A stretch of DNA of 64,000 bases from Enterococcus sp. CSURQ0835. Its GTDB lineage: Bacteria; Bacillota; Bacilli; Lactobacillales; Enterococcaceae. Under the pieces are notes generated by a model that was given only the letters and a program-made list of their open reading frames with translations, ran no database searches and was not told the origin of the DNA. A program made the translations under genes and the position numbers. Where the stretch lies: the NCBI RefSeq assembly GCF_902706605.1, contig NZ_CACSLH010000006.1, positions 1-64,000 of the forward strand. Reading direction: 5' to 3'. Numbering within the stretch: position 1 is the first letter of the stretch; every line of letters starts with the position of its first letter. Of this stretch, positions 1-8,393 are shown piece after piece.

Positions 1-118
1 AATTTAATAAAACGTACAATTTCTGGAATAAAAGTCATCCGCTGCGTAAGCATTCGACTTTTTTGCAATTTTGAATGAAACATAGTTTTCAGATTTTTCT
101 GAAATTATTTGTGCAACA

Positions 119-604
119 CTAGTGATACGTCTCAAAATAATAGGGATAGGGATTGTTGGCATCTTTTTCGCCGACTTTTTTTTCCACTAAGTGCCAGCGG
201 GTCCAATCAATTTCCGGAAAATACGCGTCGCCGGTAAATTCCGCATCGATCAACGTGCGATAGAGACGATCACAGTTAGGAATAAATTCTTCGTAAACTG
301 CCGCGCCGCCTGCGATAAAGACATCTTGCTCACAGCGGGCCGCGTAATCTAAGACCGCTTGTTTGTCGTGGAGCACTATGACGCCAGCTGGTGCGATGTA
401 ATCTTTCGCACGTGTCAACACGATCGTTTGACGGTTAGGCAGCGGCCGGCTCCCCATCCCTTCAAACGTTTTACGCCCCATTACAAGTGTCTGATGTTCC
501 GTCATCTGTTTGAAAAATTTCAAATCATTTGGCAAATGCCACGGCAAGCGGTTGGCTTTACCGATCAAGCCATTTTTAGCTTGCGCCCAAATTGCAATTA
601 ACAT
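119..604 (-). CDS. folA: Dihydrofolate reductase
   Basis: Reduces dihydrofolate to tetrahydrofolate with NADPH in the cytosol, regenerating the cofactor consumed by the ThyA reaction encoded just upstream. The 161-aa length is normal. The N-terminus carries the family pattern: the hydrophobic first strand, the loop ending in LPWHLPNDLKFF (the Asp is the usual proton-relay acid), then MGRKTFEGMG and later FIAGGAAVYEEF, which matches the GG-x-x-x-Y cofactor loop. The ATG is preceded by a TAGGTGA ribosome site. It starts 8 bases after the thyA stop, so it is the last gene of the ABC-F/thyA/folA operon. Nothing looks broken. Downstream bases 1-118 hold no gene, only a weak hairpin near 90-108. 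Confidence 0.97.
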   Translation of the reverse strand: MLIAIWAQAKNGLIGKANRLPWHLPNDLKFFKQMTEHQTLVMGRKTFEGMGSRPLPNRQTIVLTRAKDYIAPAGVIVLHDKQAVLDYAARCEQDVFIAGGAAVYEEFIPNCDRLYRTLIDAEFTGDAYFPEIDWTRWHLVEKKVGEKDANNPYPYYFETYH

Positions 605-612
605 CGCGTCAC

Positions 613-1560
613 CTAAACAGCTACCGGCGCTTTGATCGCCGGTGCTGGGTCGTAGCCTTCTACTTTAATGTCATCCAGCTCAAAGTCAAAGATCGATTGC
701 TTGTCTGGATTTAATTTCAAGGTCGGAAAGGCTTTTGGCGTCCGCGTCAATTGTTCTTTCATTTGCTCGATGTGATTCAAATACAGATGCACATCGCCAA
801 ACGTATGAACGAAATCCCCAACTTCGAGGCCGGTCTCGTGGGCGATCAAATGCGTCAACAGCGCGTAGCTAGCGATATTAAACGGCACTCCTAAAAAGAC
901 ATCGGCACTGCGCTGATACAGCTGACAACTGAGCTTGCCGTTATTGACGTAAAATTGGAACAACGTGTGGCACGGCGGTAGTGCCATCGTCGGTACGTCT
1001 TCAGGATTCCAAGCTGATACGATCAAGCGGCGCGAATCAGGATTTTTTTTGATCATCTCGATCACATCCCCTAATTGATCGATAAAACCGCCCTCTTTTT
1101 TCTCCCAGTGACGCCACTGGGAACCATAAATGTGCCCCAGATCACCAAATTTTTCCGCAAAGTCTGCGTCGTCTACGATCTGCTGACAAAAAGCTTTCAA
1201 CTCTTGCTGGTATTGCTGATTGAACGCTTCATCGACTAGCGCTCGCCGGCCAAAATCAGTCATATCCGGTCCGGTGTAGTCTGGAGAATTGACGTAACGC
1301 TCAAAGGCCCACTCGTCCCAAATATGATTGTTATGTTGTAACAAATAGCGAATATTCGTGTCGCCTTTTAAAAACCACAGCAATTCACTTTTGATCAAGC
1401 CAAACGGAACTTTTTTCGTCGTTAACAAAGGAAATCCTTCCTGCAAATCAAAACGCATTTGGTAGCCGAATAAACTTTTGGTCCCGGTACCGGTGCGGTC
1501 GCTTTTTTCATGGCCTGTCTCTAACAATTTCCGGCCGAGATCTAAATACGCTTGTTCCAT
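613..1560 (-). CDS. thyA: Thymidylate synthase
   Basis: Methylates dUMP to dTMP using methylene-tetrahydrofolate, giving dihydrofolate that FolA recycles. The active-site cysteine is in [12 protein letters not shown], preceded by the arginine/tryptophan block [13 protein letters not shown], and the C-terminus ends in the usual short hydrophobic tail (APVAV). At 315 aa it is the long lactobacillal/enterococcal form, with an insertion after residue 90 compared with the ~264-aa E. coli enzyme. The ATG follows an AAAGGAG site. It lies 14 bases after the ABC-F stop and 8 bases before folA, so the three are almost certainly co-transcribed. Confidence 0.98.
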   Translation of the reverse strand: MEQAYLDLGRKLLETGHEKSDRTGTGTKSLFGYQMRFDLQEGFPLLTTKKVPFGLIKSELLWFLKGDTNIRYLLQHNNHIWDEWAFERYVNSPDYTGPDMTDFGRRALVDEAFNQQYQQELKAFCQQIVDDADFAEKFGDLGHIYGSQWRHWEKKEGGFIDQLGDVIEMIKKNPDSRRLIVSAWNPEDVPTMALPPCHTLFQFYVNNGKLSCQLYQRSADVFLGVPFNIASYALLTHLIAHETGLEVGDFVHTFGDVHLYLNHIEQMKEQLTRTPKAFPTLKLNPDKQSIFDFELDDIKVEGYDPAPAIKAPVAV

Positions 1561-1574
1561 TTTATTTGTCTCCT

Positions 1575-3461
1575 TTATTGATCCGCTCGTTCGCTCAAAT
1601 ATTCCCAGCGGTCCATTTTTTCTTCTAGGGCTGCCTCGGTATCCGTGACAGCTTGCTGTAATTCTTGCAATTTGGTGAAATCATCACCTTGGTGGTTCAT
1701 GTCTTCTTTTAACTGTTCGATTTTTTCTTCTAATGCGGCGATCTCATCTTCGATCACTGCCCACTCTTTTTGTTCATTGTACGATAATTTTTTCTTTTTC
1801 GGCTGCGTCTTTGCGGCATCAGTTTTTGTTTTGACTGGTTTCAAATTTTTTTCAGTTGCTTGCTCTTGGGCTAAAAAATCAGTGATTGAGCCAAAATAAC
1901 GTTCGATCACACCGTTGCCTTCAAAGATCAACAATTTCTCAGCGACTTTATCTAAGAAATAGCGATCATGAGACACCGTGATGACCGTTCCAGCAAAATC
2001 ACGCAAATAATCTTCCAACACTGTCAAAGTCGCGATATCTAAATCATTAGTTGGTTCATCTAATAACAATACATTCGGCTGTTGGATCAATAATTTCAAT
2101 AAATACAAGCGACGTTTTTCGCCACCGGATAATTTTTTGATCAACGTACCGTGCATAAAACGTGGAAATAAAAAACGTTCCAACAATTCAGCGACACTGA
2201 TCTGCGTCCCATCGGCTTGTTTGACCTCGCTTGCGGCTTCTTGCAAATAACTGATCATCCGCTTGTCAGGGTCCAACGCTTCATTTTGCTGCGTGTAATA
2301 AGCCAACTTAACTGTCTCACCGACTTCTAACACGCCAGCATCAAGCGGAATGCGCCCGGCTAAAATGTTCAACAAGGTCGATTTACCCGCGCCGTTTTTC
2401 CCCGTGATCCCTAGCCGTTCCCGTGCTTGGATCAACAGATCGAAATGCTGCAAGATCGTTTTACCATCGATCGTGTAGCTCGCGTCTTTTAATTCCAAAA
2501 CTTTTTTACCTAAACGGGTCGTGGCGATCGTCATTTCCAATTGCTCATTGGCTTCGACTTGATTGAGATTTTCTTTCAAATCTTCAAAGCGATTGATGCG
2601 GGCTTGCTGTTTTGTCGTGCGGGCTTTCGCTCCGGCTCGCATCCAAGCCAGCTCTTGTTTATATAACTGCTGCCGCTTGTTTTCTTGTTCGGCTTCCACT
2701 CGATCCCGCTCCGCTTTTTGTTCGATATACGCTTCATAGTTGCCGGTATATTCATACAATTTTCCAAACGACAATTCAAAGATCCGTGTCGTGACGCGAT
2801 CTAAAAAGTAACGATCATGGGTCACCATCAACAGTGCACCAGTGTAATGCTTCAAATAATTTTCCAGCCACTCGATCGCATCATAGTCCAAGTGGTTGGT
2901 GGGCTCGTCTAATAATAACAGATCTGGCGCATCGATCAAGACTTGCGCGAGACCGACGCGTTTGACTTGACCTCCTGAAAGCTCGCCGATTTTTTTCTCT
3001 AACGTGGCGATCCCTAATTTTTGCAAGATCGCTTTGGCCTCGGAATCCGCATTCCACGCATCTTCTTTATTCATCGCTTCTTCGGCTTTAGTGTAGCGAG
3101 CCAATAACGTTTCATCAGTCGGCGCTTCATTTAACGCTAACAGCGCCGCTTCATACGCGCGAACGGTTTGCATCAACGGATTATTGCCGGCAAAAACTGC
3201 GTCTAACACCGTCGTCTCCGGCGAAAACGTTTGCGTTTGCGCTAAATACCCAATGCGATAATCATTCGGCTGTTCAATCGCCGACACATCTCCGTCGCCG
3301 CTATCCAGTCCGGCTAAAATATTCAACAAACTCGTCTTACCGGTCCCGTTGACGCCAATCAAACCGATGCGATCTTTTTCGTGGATCATAAACGAGATCC
3401 GATCAAACAACGTCTTATCACCAAACGTCTTATGTAAAGCTGTTACTTTCAATTCTTTCAT
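1575..3461 (-). CDS. ABC-F family ATPase (Uup-like)
   Basis: Soluble twin-ATPase of the ABC-F class, with no membrane segments. These proteins act on the ribosome. Two nucleotide-binding domains are visible: Walker A GVNGTGKT with signature LSGGQVKR, and Walker A GKNGAGKS with signature LSGGEKRR; both Walker B motifs read [12 protein letters not shown]. The inter-domain linker is charged and helical. The C-terminal ~100 residues form a Lys/Glu-rich coiled coil as in Uup and related members. An in-frame GTG three codons upstream exists, but the GAGGTGG ribosome site overlaps it, so the ATG at 3461 is preferred (628 aa). It is the first gene of the operon with thyA and folA. Whether it is Uup itself or another ABC-F subtype cannot be settled here. 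Confidence 0.9.
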   Translation of the reverse strand: MKELKVTALHKTFGDKTLFDRISFMIHEKDRIGLIGVNGTGKTSLLNILAGLDSGDGDVSAIEQPNDYRIGYLAQTQTFSPETTVLDAVFAGNNPLMQTVRAYEAALLALNEAPTDETLLARYTKAEEAMNKEDAWNADSEAKAILQKLGIATLEKKIGELSGGQVKRVGLAQVLIDAPDLLLLDEPTNHLDYDAIEWLENYLKHYTGALLMVTHDRYFLDRVTTRIFELSFGKLYEYTGNYEAYIEQKAERDRVEAEQENKRQQLYKQELAWMRAGAKARTTKQQARINRFEDLKENLNQVEANEQLEMTIATTRLGKKVLELKDASYTIDGKTILQHFDLLIQARERLGITGKNGAGKSTLLNILAGRIPLDAGVLEVGETVKLAYYTQQNEALDPDKRMISYLQEAASEVKQADGTQISVAELLERFLFPRFMHGTLIKKLSGGEKRRLYLLKLLIQQPNVLLLDEPTNDLDIATLTVLEDYLRDFAGTVITVSHDRYFLDKVAEKLLIFEGNGVIERYFGSITDFLAQEQATEKNLKPVKTKTDAAKTQPKKKKLSYNEQKEWAVIEDEIAALEEKIEQLKEDMNHQGDDFTKLQELQQAVTDTEAALEEKMDRWEYLSERADQ

Positions 3462-3496
3462 CTGCGCCACCTCGAAATTTCTCTAAGCCATTGTAA

Positions 3497-3540
3497 CAAA
3501 AAAAAAGGAAATGCGACACATCTTTGTGCCACATTTCCTG
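3497..3540 (-). terminator. Terminator of the marR-type gene
   Basis: An inverted repeat (AGGAAATG ... CATTTCCT with a GC-containing inner stem) is followed on the minus strand by a run of about ten T. It separates the MarR gene from the ABC-F operon start. Confidence 0.85.
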
Positions 3541-3605
3541 GGACTTGCTAATTGGTAGGCCAGCTAGATTTCTCCCGCTGACTTTTTGCTTATTTTATTT
3601 TTCGG

Positions 3606-4211
3606 CTATTCACCAAAATCAAAATCATGGAAATGCCGCATCCCATCATGGGGACCGCCGTGACCATGGCCATGCATCCCGCCATGACCGTGTCCGCCGC
3701 CGCAGCCAGGACCAAAGCCTGGATGTCCGCCAAAGCCGCCGCGACCACCGCCAAAACCAGCAAAATTATCTTGTTCAGGCGCATCACCGATCTGGTCTTT
3801 GATTGCGTCATTCAACTTGTCCAGTAAACGGCTGAACTCTGCTTTTTCTTCCTCAGAAAAATCCGCGAACAGTTCATCATCAAATTGAGGTCGTTCGCCA
3901 ACTTTTTCAGCTTCGGCTTGACCTAGTTCCGTTAAATGGATGATCATCACGCGGCCGTCTTCTTCTGATGGTGTGCGGGTGATCCATTCTTTGTCTTCCA
4001 TTTTTTTCAACAGTTCACCAACGGATTGAGGCCGCATGCCTAAAACAAAGGTCAATTCTTTTTGGCTGATCTCCGGATTCAATTTCAATAACGCTAAGAC
4101 CCGACCTTGTCCGCGATGAGGACCAAAAGCTTGGCCTTTGCCCATCTTACTATGGAAGTAACGGTGCAATTCTCGTTGGGTATTCATAAAATCATTCATC
4201 ATGTTTGACAT
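3606..4211 (-). CDS. MarR-family repressor with His/Gly-rich tail
   Basis: A winged-helix transcription factor. Residues about 30-125 fit the MarR fold: LLKLNPEISQKELTFVLG is the helix leading into the recognition helix MRPQSVGELLKKMEDKEWI, and the wing ends in DGRVMIIHLTELG. After a helical dimerisation region, the last ~50 residues are very Gly-rich and contain nine histidines and one cysteine (for example CGGGHGHGGMHGHGHGG), suggesting metal binding. The tail is unusual for MarR proteins, which normally end after the dimerisation helix (~140-150 aa). Three GGTACC-centred palindromes lie in its own promoter, one between -35 and -10, so negative autoregulation is very likely. No target operon is adjacent; upstream lies the accessory patch. 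Metal sensing is inference. Confidence 0.88.
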   Translation of the reverse strand: MSNMMNDFMNTQRELHRYFHSKMGKGQAFGPHRGQGRVLALLKLNPEISQKELTFVLGMRPQSVGELLKKMEDKEWITRTPSEEDGRVMIIHLTELGQAEAEKVGERPQFDDELFADFSEEEKAEFSRLLDKLNDAIKDQIGDAPEQDNFAGFGGGRGGFGGHPGFGPGCGGGHGHGGMHGHGHGGPHDGMRHFHDFDFGE

Positions 4212-4233
4212 AATATTCGCTCCTTTAAGTAAT

Positions 4234-4313
4234 TAAGGTACCTTACAAAAAGAAGTATACAGGTACCTGATCGTTTTGACAAGAGATAAACCGCAATTTA
4301 TTACGGTACCTTA
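4234..4313 (-). promoter_or_regulatory. Promoter and triple MarR operator
   Basis: On the minus strand TTGTCA (4282-4277) and TATACT (4259-4254) are separated by 17 bases. A perfect 12-bp palindrome TAAGGTACCTTA (4234-4245) covers the start region. A 10-bp palindrome CAGGTACCTG (4260-4269) fills part of the spacer, and a near-palindrome (4302-4313) lies upstream of -35. The arrangement is what a self-repressing MarR gene should show. Confidence 0.8.
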
Positions 4314-4406
4314 TTTATTTCTTAATGATTGGGGCATTCATTAAAAAGTATGTACTCTCATATGTCTGTTTTTCTGTGCCACGCTTAACTTACCAAGGAG
4401 ATAGCA

Positions 4407-4560
4407 ATGCTAGCAACTAATTACAGTGATTTTCGCAAAAATCTGAACAGCTAGCTGGATTCCATTGACTAATACGTTCAGGATGATTTACTGACGTTTC
4501 AAGATTATTTTTATCTCTTGAAATCAGCATGTGGTATATTCAACTTGTTTCAAAAATAGC
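4407..4560 (+). pseudogene. YefM/Phd-type antitoxin remnant
   Basis: A good ribosome site (AAGGAG) precedes an ATG whose 15-residue product MLATNYSDFRKNLNS resembles the first strand and helix of YefM/Axe antitoxins. The frame then hits TAG at 4452-4454, exactly where homologues have Tyr, and a second stop a few codons on; the residues between (LDSID) still fit. No toxin gene follows. I take it as a dead antitoxin fragment. The similarity is from memory of the family and rests on a short stretch. Confidence 0.4.
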
Positions 4561-4582
4561 CTTACAAGAAGGAGAGATTCCC

Positions 4583-4648
4583 ATCAACAAATTAGAATTA
4601 AACACTAAAGAATTGCAAAAGCTCCACGGAGGATGCATACGTCACTAA
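4583..4648 (+). pseudogene. Double-glycine leader relic
   Basis: Behind an AAGGAGAG ribosome site the frame reads INKLELNTKELQKLHGG followed by CIRH and a stop. This is a textbook class II bacteriocin leader (ELxxLxGG) with the mature peptide almost entirely missing. The codon at the start position is ATC, so the start has probably mutated from ATG. It has lost both initiation and payload and is best read as a relic of a bacteriocin gene. Confidence 0.5.
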
Positions 4649-4681
4649 AAACTGCACACAGCATAGAGAGAGGTCACGCTT

Positions 4682-4816
4682 TTGAAACACTTAGTTAAAA
4701 AAACAAGAACGCAATCAGCATTTTTTATTGTACTCATGTATCTAGCAACAAAAGATGCCTTTAATATGTGCAATTTTTTATTGGGTACGAGTATTGCATG
4801 TAGTTTCTTTTTTTAG
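4682..4816 (+). CDS. 44-aa hydrophobic small protein
   Basis: A TTG start sits nine bases after an AGAGAGG site and 33 bases after the leader relic. The product has a basic N-terminus (KHLVKKTRTQ) and then two hydrophobic stretches around residues 13-23 and 31-44, ending in Phe residues. Position behind a bacteriocin leader suggests an immunity-type membrane peptide or its truncated remnant. Homology is not recognised. A hairpin with stems near 4866-4878 and 4903-4914 may end the unit. Confidence 0.3.
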   Translation: MKHLVKKTRTQSAFFIVLMYLATKDAFNMCNFLLGTSIACSFFF

Positions 4817-4970
4817 GGAATTATTTGTATGATAAGAAAAGCTGAGCGAAACCGTTTGACTCTCAAAAAATAAGGTGAAGACTCTAGCAAAACCTCCCCT
4901 CTTTCTTCATCTTATTTCCGAAGCTAGCTATTTTTAGACTTGGGATCACAAATTTTTTATTGGTCCCAAA

Positions 4971-5501
4971 TGTCAAATTAAGTTGGACAAATCATTTTCA
5001 TTCATGTAACTCAAAAAAACTTCCAATGGTGTTCGATAATTCAATGACTTTTAATGTAAGAACATCGAAGAACCCTTTTTCAAACATCCGATAAAGCGTA
5101 CGTACTGAACAATTGATTGGATACTCTGCTCGACCGATAATCACATCCGGCACCACCCTTGAGCCACTTTCTTTTAAATGTAGTCTGTTTGTTCAGAAGC
5201 TAAGAGGATTGGATGTCTACCGCACCGAGTCTTGTTTTGTTTGTACTGTTGGTAATAATCTAAAACAGTGTTTCCTTGTTCTAAAAAGTGATACACCTTG
5301 TAAATCGTTTGTTTTGAACGCTGTAAGTTGCGTGCAACTGAGGTAACCGGGGCACCAATTTTGAAATAAGAGGCTATCATCACGAGTTCGTCTGTTGTAA
5401 GATGGGCATAGGTCATTTGTACTCACTCCTTATAATTCTTTGGTCGGAACTATTTTGAGCGTAGCACAAATGACTTTTTAACTGTCTAGCTTAATTTTAC
5501 A
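4971..5501 (-). mobile_element. IS30-family element, internally deleted
   Basis: Terminal inverted repeats are visible: TGTCAAATTAAGTTGGACAA at 4971 and TGTAAAATTAAGCTAGACAG read inward from 5501. Between them lies a transposase start (ATG at 5416, RBS AAGGAGTG) encoding an IS30-type helix-turn-helix N-terminus of about 80 aa (LTTDELVMIASYF, then VARNLQRSKQTIYKVYHFL), and at the far end a C-terminal scrap (KSLNYRTPLEVFLSYMNEN, stop at 4973). The catalytic core is missing, so the ~530-bp remnant is immobile by itself. The right ~400 bp recur at 7011-7411. Confidence 0.8.
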
Positions 5502-5553
5502 ATTAACGATTCAAAAAAATTAACTTTTGAATAATCAGAAAATTAAAAAGACA

Positions 5554-5582
5554 TTTACAATTTATTTTTTATTTGATTTAAT
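5554..5582 (+). promoter_or_regulatory. Candidate promoter of the secreted protein
   Basis: TTTACA and TTTAAT are spaced 17 bases apart, about 40 bases before the ATG at 5622, just outside the IS30 right end. The context is AT-rich, so chance matches are possible. Confidence 0.4.
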
Positions 5583-5621
5583 TAGAAATGTAGCAAAAAT
5601 AACTTATTAGGAGTGGGAAAA

Positions 5622-6212
5622 ATGTTTAAAAAGTCAAAGGTTTTTTGCTTTATCGCAACTGCTTTGTTGGGAATAACACCATTAATCACTAGTGCTTCAG
5701 GTGCTTTCGCTGCTGAGGTAGCATCACAGGAAATAACAAATAAAAATATTCAAACTGATAACGAAATATCTGATGAAGAACTAGTTTCTGAACTTAGATT
5801 TTACTTTGAAGAAGCTGGTTACTTAGATAGTAATAACCAGTATGTAATAACTGATCTGCAAGCATTGCAAGCAAGACGAAATATAGGGGGAGATAGAGCG
5901 TTAGCAGCTGATTTTTTCTTTAATACTTTAGTTTCTCCACAATTGCAGCGTAACGGATTTGGAGAGTATGCTAAATGTGTAATTTTGAATTCTATTCCAT
6001 TTGGAAGTATTGTCTATGACTGTTTAACTGGCCAATCAAAACTTCAAGCATTTGTGAATGCTCTTGCTAGTAAAAATTTTGATTATGCTGTTGATATGTT
6101 AAAAGGTATTGCTGCTACAGTCTTAACTCCGGCGCAGTTAGCAAAATTTAATTGGGTAGTAATAGTAGTTTCGGTCGGAGCAACAGCGGTTTCTTGTGCG
6201 GCTGGTAGATAA
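5622..6212 (+). CDS. Secreted bacteriocin-like protein (unassigned)
   Basis: A 196-aa protein with a clear Sec signal peptide: basic start MFKKSK, hydrophobic core, and an AFA cleavage site after residue 30. The mature part has an acidic helical region (DEELVSELRFYFEEAGYL), an amphipathic centre, and a very hydrophobic C-terminal segment at residues 178-195 (WVVIVVSVGATAVSCAAGR). Three cysteines sit at 119, 134 and 192. The ATG at 5622 is preferred over the in-frame GTG at 5613 because AGGAG lies right at that GTG. Size, Sec export and a hydrophobic tail recall large Sec-dependent bacteriocins such as streptococcin A-M57, but I see no specific motif and no named family. It sits between two IS30 relics, with a possible immunity gene directly behind it. 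Composition is AT-rich compared with neighbouring housekeeping genes. Confidence 0.65.
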   Translation: MFKKSKVFCFIATALLGITPLITSASGAFAAEVASQEITNKNIQTDNEISDEELVSELRFYFEEAGYLDSNNQYVITDLQALQARRNIGGDRALAADFFFNTLVSPQLQRNGFGEYAKCVILNSIPFGSIVYDCLTGQSKLQAFVNALASKNFDYAVDMLKGIAATVLTPAQLAKFNWVVIVVSVGATAVSCAAGR

Positions 6213-6214
6213 AA

Positions 6215-6661
6215 TTGTCATATGAAACAAGTCAGTATGAAGAATTTATCAAAAAAATAGGTTTAGTGCCTAATCATAATTTTTGTTTAGGATTTAGATA
6301 TCCAAGTAAAATTATTGATTGGATAAAAATGCCAATTATAGACGCATTGATTTATAAAGTCGATTTACTTATTTTTACGGAGAATGAAATGATTGTTAAG
6401 AGAATTGGTTCTATATTTTCTACAGATGGATTAGATGATAATAATATTTATAAAGATTATTTTAGAATAAAAAAGTCTGATATAAAAAGCTTTTCTATAG
6501 AAAAAAGAACTACGATCAGCCCTCAAATAAGCTATTGGCTAAAAATTAAAATTTCTAATAGAAAAAGAAGTCTAATCTTTTTAATTTTTGAGAACACAAC
6601 AATTCCATCATCAAATATACAATTCCTTATCAAAAGTAATTTTTGTGGACTCCGTTCATAA
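6215..6661 (+). CDS. Putative partner/immunity protein, PH-like
   Basis: A 148-aa protein that begins with TTG two bases after the stop of the secreted protein, implying translational coupling. The ribosome site is weak. The sequence alternates hydrophobic and polar residues (KVDLLIFTENEMIVKRIG, then FRIKKSDIKSFSIEK and YWLKIKISNRKRSLIFLIF), a pattern typical of all-beta bacterial PH-like domains at the membrane face. There is no signal peptide or clear transmembrane helix. The coupling suggests it protects the producer or assists the secreted protein; that is inference. It is AT-rich and looks acquired. No named homologue is recognised. Confidence 0.55.
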   Translation: MSYETSQYEEFIKKIGLVPNHNFCLGFRYPSKIIDWIKMPIIDALIYKVDLLIFTENEMIVKRIGSIFSTDGLDDNNIYKDYFRIKKSDIKSFSIEKRTTISPQISYWLKIKISNRKRSLIFLIFENTTIPSSNIQFLIKSNFCGLRS

Positions 6662-7010
6662 AGGTGCTTTGTTTCAATAAGAAAAGATTAGTTTTCCAAA
6701 TATGTTAGCGGGTTTCTGGGTTTCTAAGCCTAATTGTTAAATCGAGAGTCTATCTAAGTAGCTATTCTAGATAGATTCTTTTTTTGTAATGTTGTACTTT
6801 GAAGAATTGAATCATTTATTATAATGTACTTCTCCTGTGTTTGAGTCATATTAGGAACACAAACTGTCTTTAGGGTAATATGAACAAGGTTATCGAGGCT
6901 GAGAAACCGTATGAATAAAGGAACTTTGGGCTATTTTGGCCCGAAGCTAAACGCCGCTTTTCTACCGGATTAAAAAACTCTGCATGGTGTCTTGCAGGGG
7001 TGAGGCGTTA
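6662..7010. other. Non-coding stretch between cassette and IS30 relic
   Basis: A terminator-like hairpin lies at 6745-6787 (CTATCTA ... TAGATAG followed by TTCTTTTTTT) and would end the 5622-6661 unit. Bases 6890-7010 are more GC-rich than the cassette and look like part of another insertion sequence or repeat, but I cannot name it and find no convincing frame. Confidence 0.5.
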
Positions 7011-7411
7011 ACTGAATAATTGATTGGATACTCTGCTCGACCGATAATCACATCCGGCACCACCCTTGAGCCACTTTCTTTTAAATGTAGTCTGTTTGTT
7101 CAGAAGCTAAGAGGATTGGATGTCTACCGCACCGAGTCTTGTTTTGTTTGTACTGTTGGTAATAATCTAAAACAGTGTTTCCTTGTTCTAAAAAGTGATA
7201 CACCTTGTAAATCGTTTGTTTTGAACGCTGTAAGTTGCGTGCAACTGAGGTAACCGGGGGGCACCAATTTTGAAATAAGAGGCTATTATCACGAGTTCGT
7301 CTGTTGTAAGATGAGTATAGGTCATTTGTACTCACTCCTTATAACTCTTTGGTCGGAACTATTTTGAGCGTAGCACAAATGACTTTTTAACTGTCTAGCT
7401 TAATTTTACAA
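7011..7411 (-). mobile_element. IS30-family right-end fragment, second copy
   Basis: Nearly base-for-base repeat of 5104-5503, including the transposase N-terminus, its ribosome site and the right terminal inverted repeat (7390-7410). A two-base insertion in a G run near 7257-7260 shifts the transposase frame relative to the first copy. The left end and catalytic core are absent. Together the two copies bracket the 5622-6661 cassette in direct orientation. Confidence 0.8.
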
Positions 7412-7444
7412 TTGGCGTGATAAAATTTTATCATCCCTCAAGCA

Positions 7445-7486
7445 AAAAAACTTCCAACTGCTTACGCTCGTTGGAAGTTTTTTGCT
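7445..7486. terminator. Bidirectional terminator
   Basis: CTTCCAAC (7451-7458) pairs with GTTGGAAG (7470-7477). There is a T run on the right and an A run on the left, so it can stop transcription from both sides. It ends the 7487-9952 operon. Confidence 0.85.
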
Positions 7487-7939
7487 TTAAAATTCGCCGC
7501 CATACACCATATCGACATCTTTTTCGGGATCGATCACGATGTAGAGGTTGTTCGTTTTTTCTGAGATCTTCGTTGATTGGTAAATATTGTCCAAGCCTTC
7601 ATTGTCTTTATCTTTATACGGGAAGTACACTAGATCAGGTCGACCAGTATGGTACAAGATCTCCATGCGTTCGATGTCTTCGAATTTTGTCGCGCGTTCA
7701 AACATCCCCATCTCTAAGCCGCCAAGGTTGATATCAGATGTCAACACGTGATCACCTTCTTGGTAGATCTCGACTTTGAAGCCGGCACACGGATGGATCT
7801 CAACAAATTCACTGCCATGGATGCGGCCAAAACTCGTCGTGATGTGTTTGATCCACAGATCGCCGATAAAGCGCCGTTCGATCGTCCACGTCTCACCATT
7901 GCGGAAATAAAACTTTAATGCTGTCATTTCTCTTGCCAT
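7487..7939 (-). CDS. Conserved hypothetical protein (150 aa)
   Basis: The ATG at 7939 (MAREMTALKF) is chosen because GAGGAGA lies seven bases upstream; two earlier in-frame starts overlap that site. The protein is soluble, rich in beta-strand-like segments and acidic near the end (IDPEKDVDMVYGGEF). It has no signal peptide and no cysteine motif beyond a single Cys. I recognise no family. It is 59 bases downstream of the FlK-like thioesterase and transcribed the same way, ending at a strong terminator, so it is likely the last gene of the mazG-like/cca unit. Confidence 0.75.
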   Translation of the reverse strand: MAREMTALKFYFRNGETWTIERRFIGDLWIKHITTSFGRIHGSEFVEIHPCAGFKVEIYQEGDHVLTSDINLGGLEMGMFERATKFEDIERMEILYHTGRPDLVYFPYKDKDNEGLDNIYQSTKISEKTNNLYIVIDPEKDVDMVYGGEF

Positions 7940-7998
7940 GCTCATTCTCCTCACAATTCTCTTAATGCTTTCATTTTATCACAACTAGAAGTAAACGG

Positions 7999-8376
7999 TC
8001 ACACATTCTGATCTTGCGCTAATTTTTCCATAAAATGAGCAGCGTTGACGATCACCCGCTGATGCTGGGCTTCCCCGACTTTGCGGGTGCCGTCTGTTGC
8101 GGTCAATTGAAAATCAACGCGATTTTTGTGCTGCGCGCAGATTTCTGCTGTCACCGTGATCGTTGCCCCCACACGGCTAGGTGCTAAATGTTTTAGCTCC
8201 ATCGTAAAGCCAACGCTAGTTTGTTCTGGTTGTAACACATCGGCTAACAGTTCTTTGGCACAATTTTCAAACATCGCGACCAAACTAGGTGTCGCCAACA
8301 CGTCCAAATCTCCAGAGCCGACGTGTTTAGCTGTTTGTTGCTCGGTCACAGAATAGTCTTTGACCAATTGTTCCAT
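7999..8376 (-). CDS. FlK-like hotdog thioesterase
   Basis: A 125-aa single-domain protein matching the FlK-like (fluoroacetyl-CoA thioesterase-like) hotdog family: VGSGDLDVLATPSLVAMFENCAKELL forms the central helix, followed by TSVGFTMELKHLAPSRVGATITV strands and a VGEAQHQRVIV end. The family hydrolyses small acyl-CoAs, but the natural substrate here is unknown; specificity for fluoroacetate should not be assumed. The ribosome site is AAGAAGGA. It begins 17 bases after cca and belongs to the same operon. Confidence 0.82.
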   Translation of the reverse strand: MEQLVKDYSVTEQQTAKHVGSGDLDVLATPSLVAMFENCAKELLADVLQPEQTSVGFTMELKHLAPSRVGATITVTAEICAQHKNRVDFQLTATDGTRKVGEAQHQRVIVNAAHFMEKLAQDQNV

Positions 8377-8393
8377 CTTAATGTCCTTCTTTC

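Noticed and set aside
1-118. Possible gene continuing from the left edge
   Set aside because: No open frame with coding character; only a weak hairpin downstream of folA.
3524-3827. Plus-strand frames rich in His/Arg/Ala opposite the MarR tail
   Set aside because: Caused by the GC-rich Gly/His codons of the tail; no start signals.
5113-5346. 77-aa plus-strand frame found twice (also 7020-7253)
   Set aside because: Identical because the IS30 right end is repeated; it is antisense to the transposase start.
7011-7411. Composite transposon formed by the two IS30 copies
   Set aside because: Both copies lack the catalytic core and the second lacks its left end, so present mobility is not supported; kept only as a historical framing.
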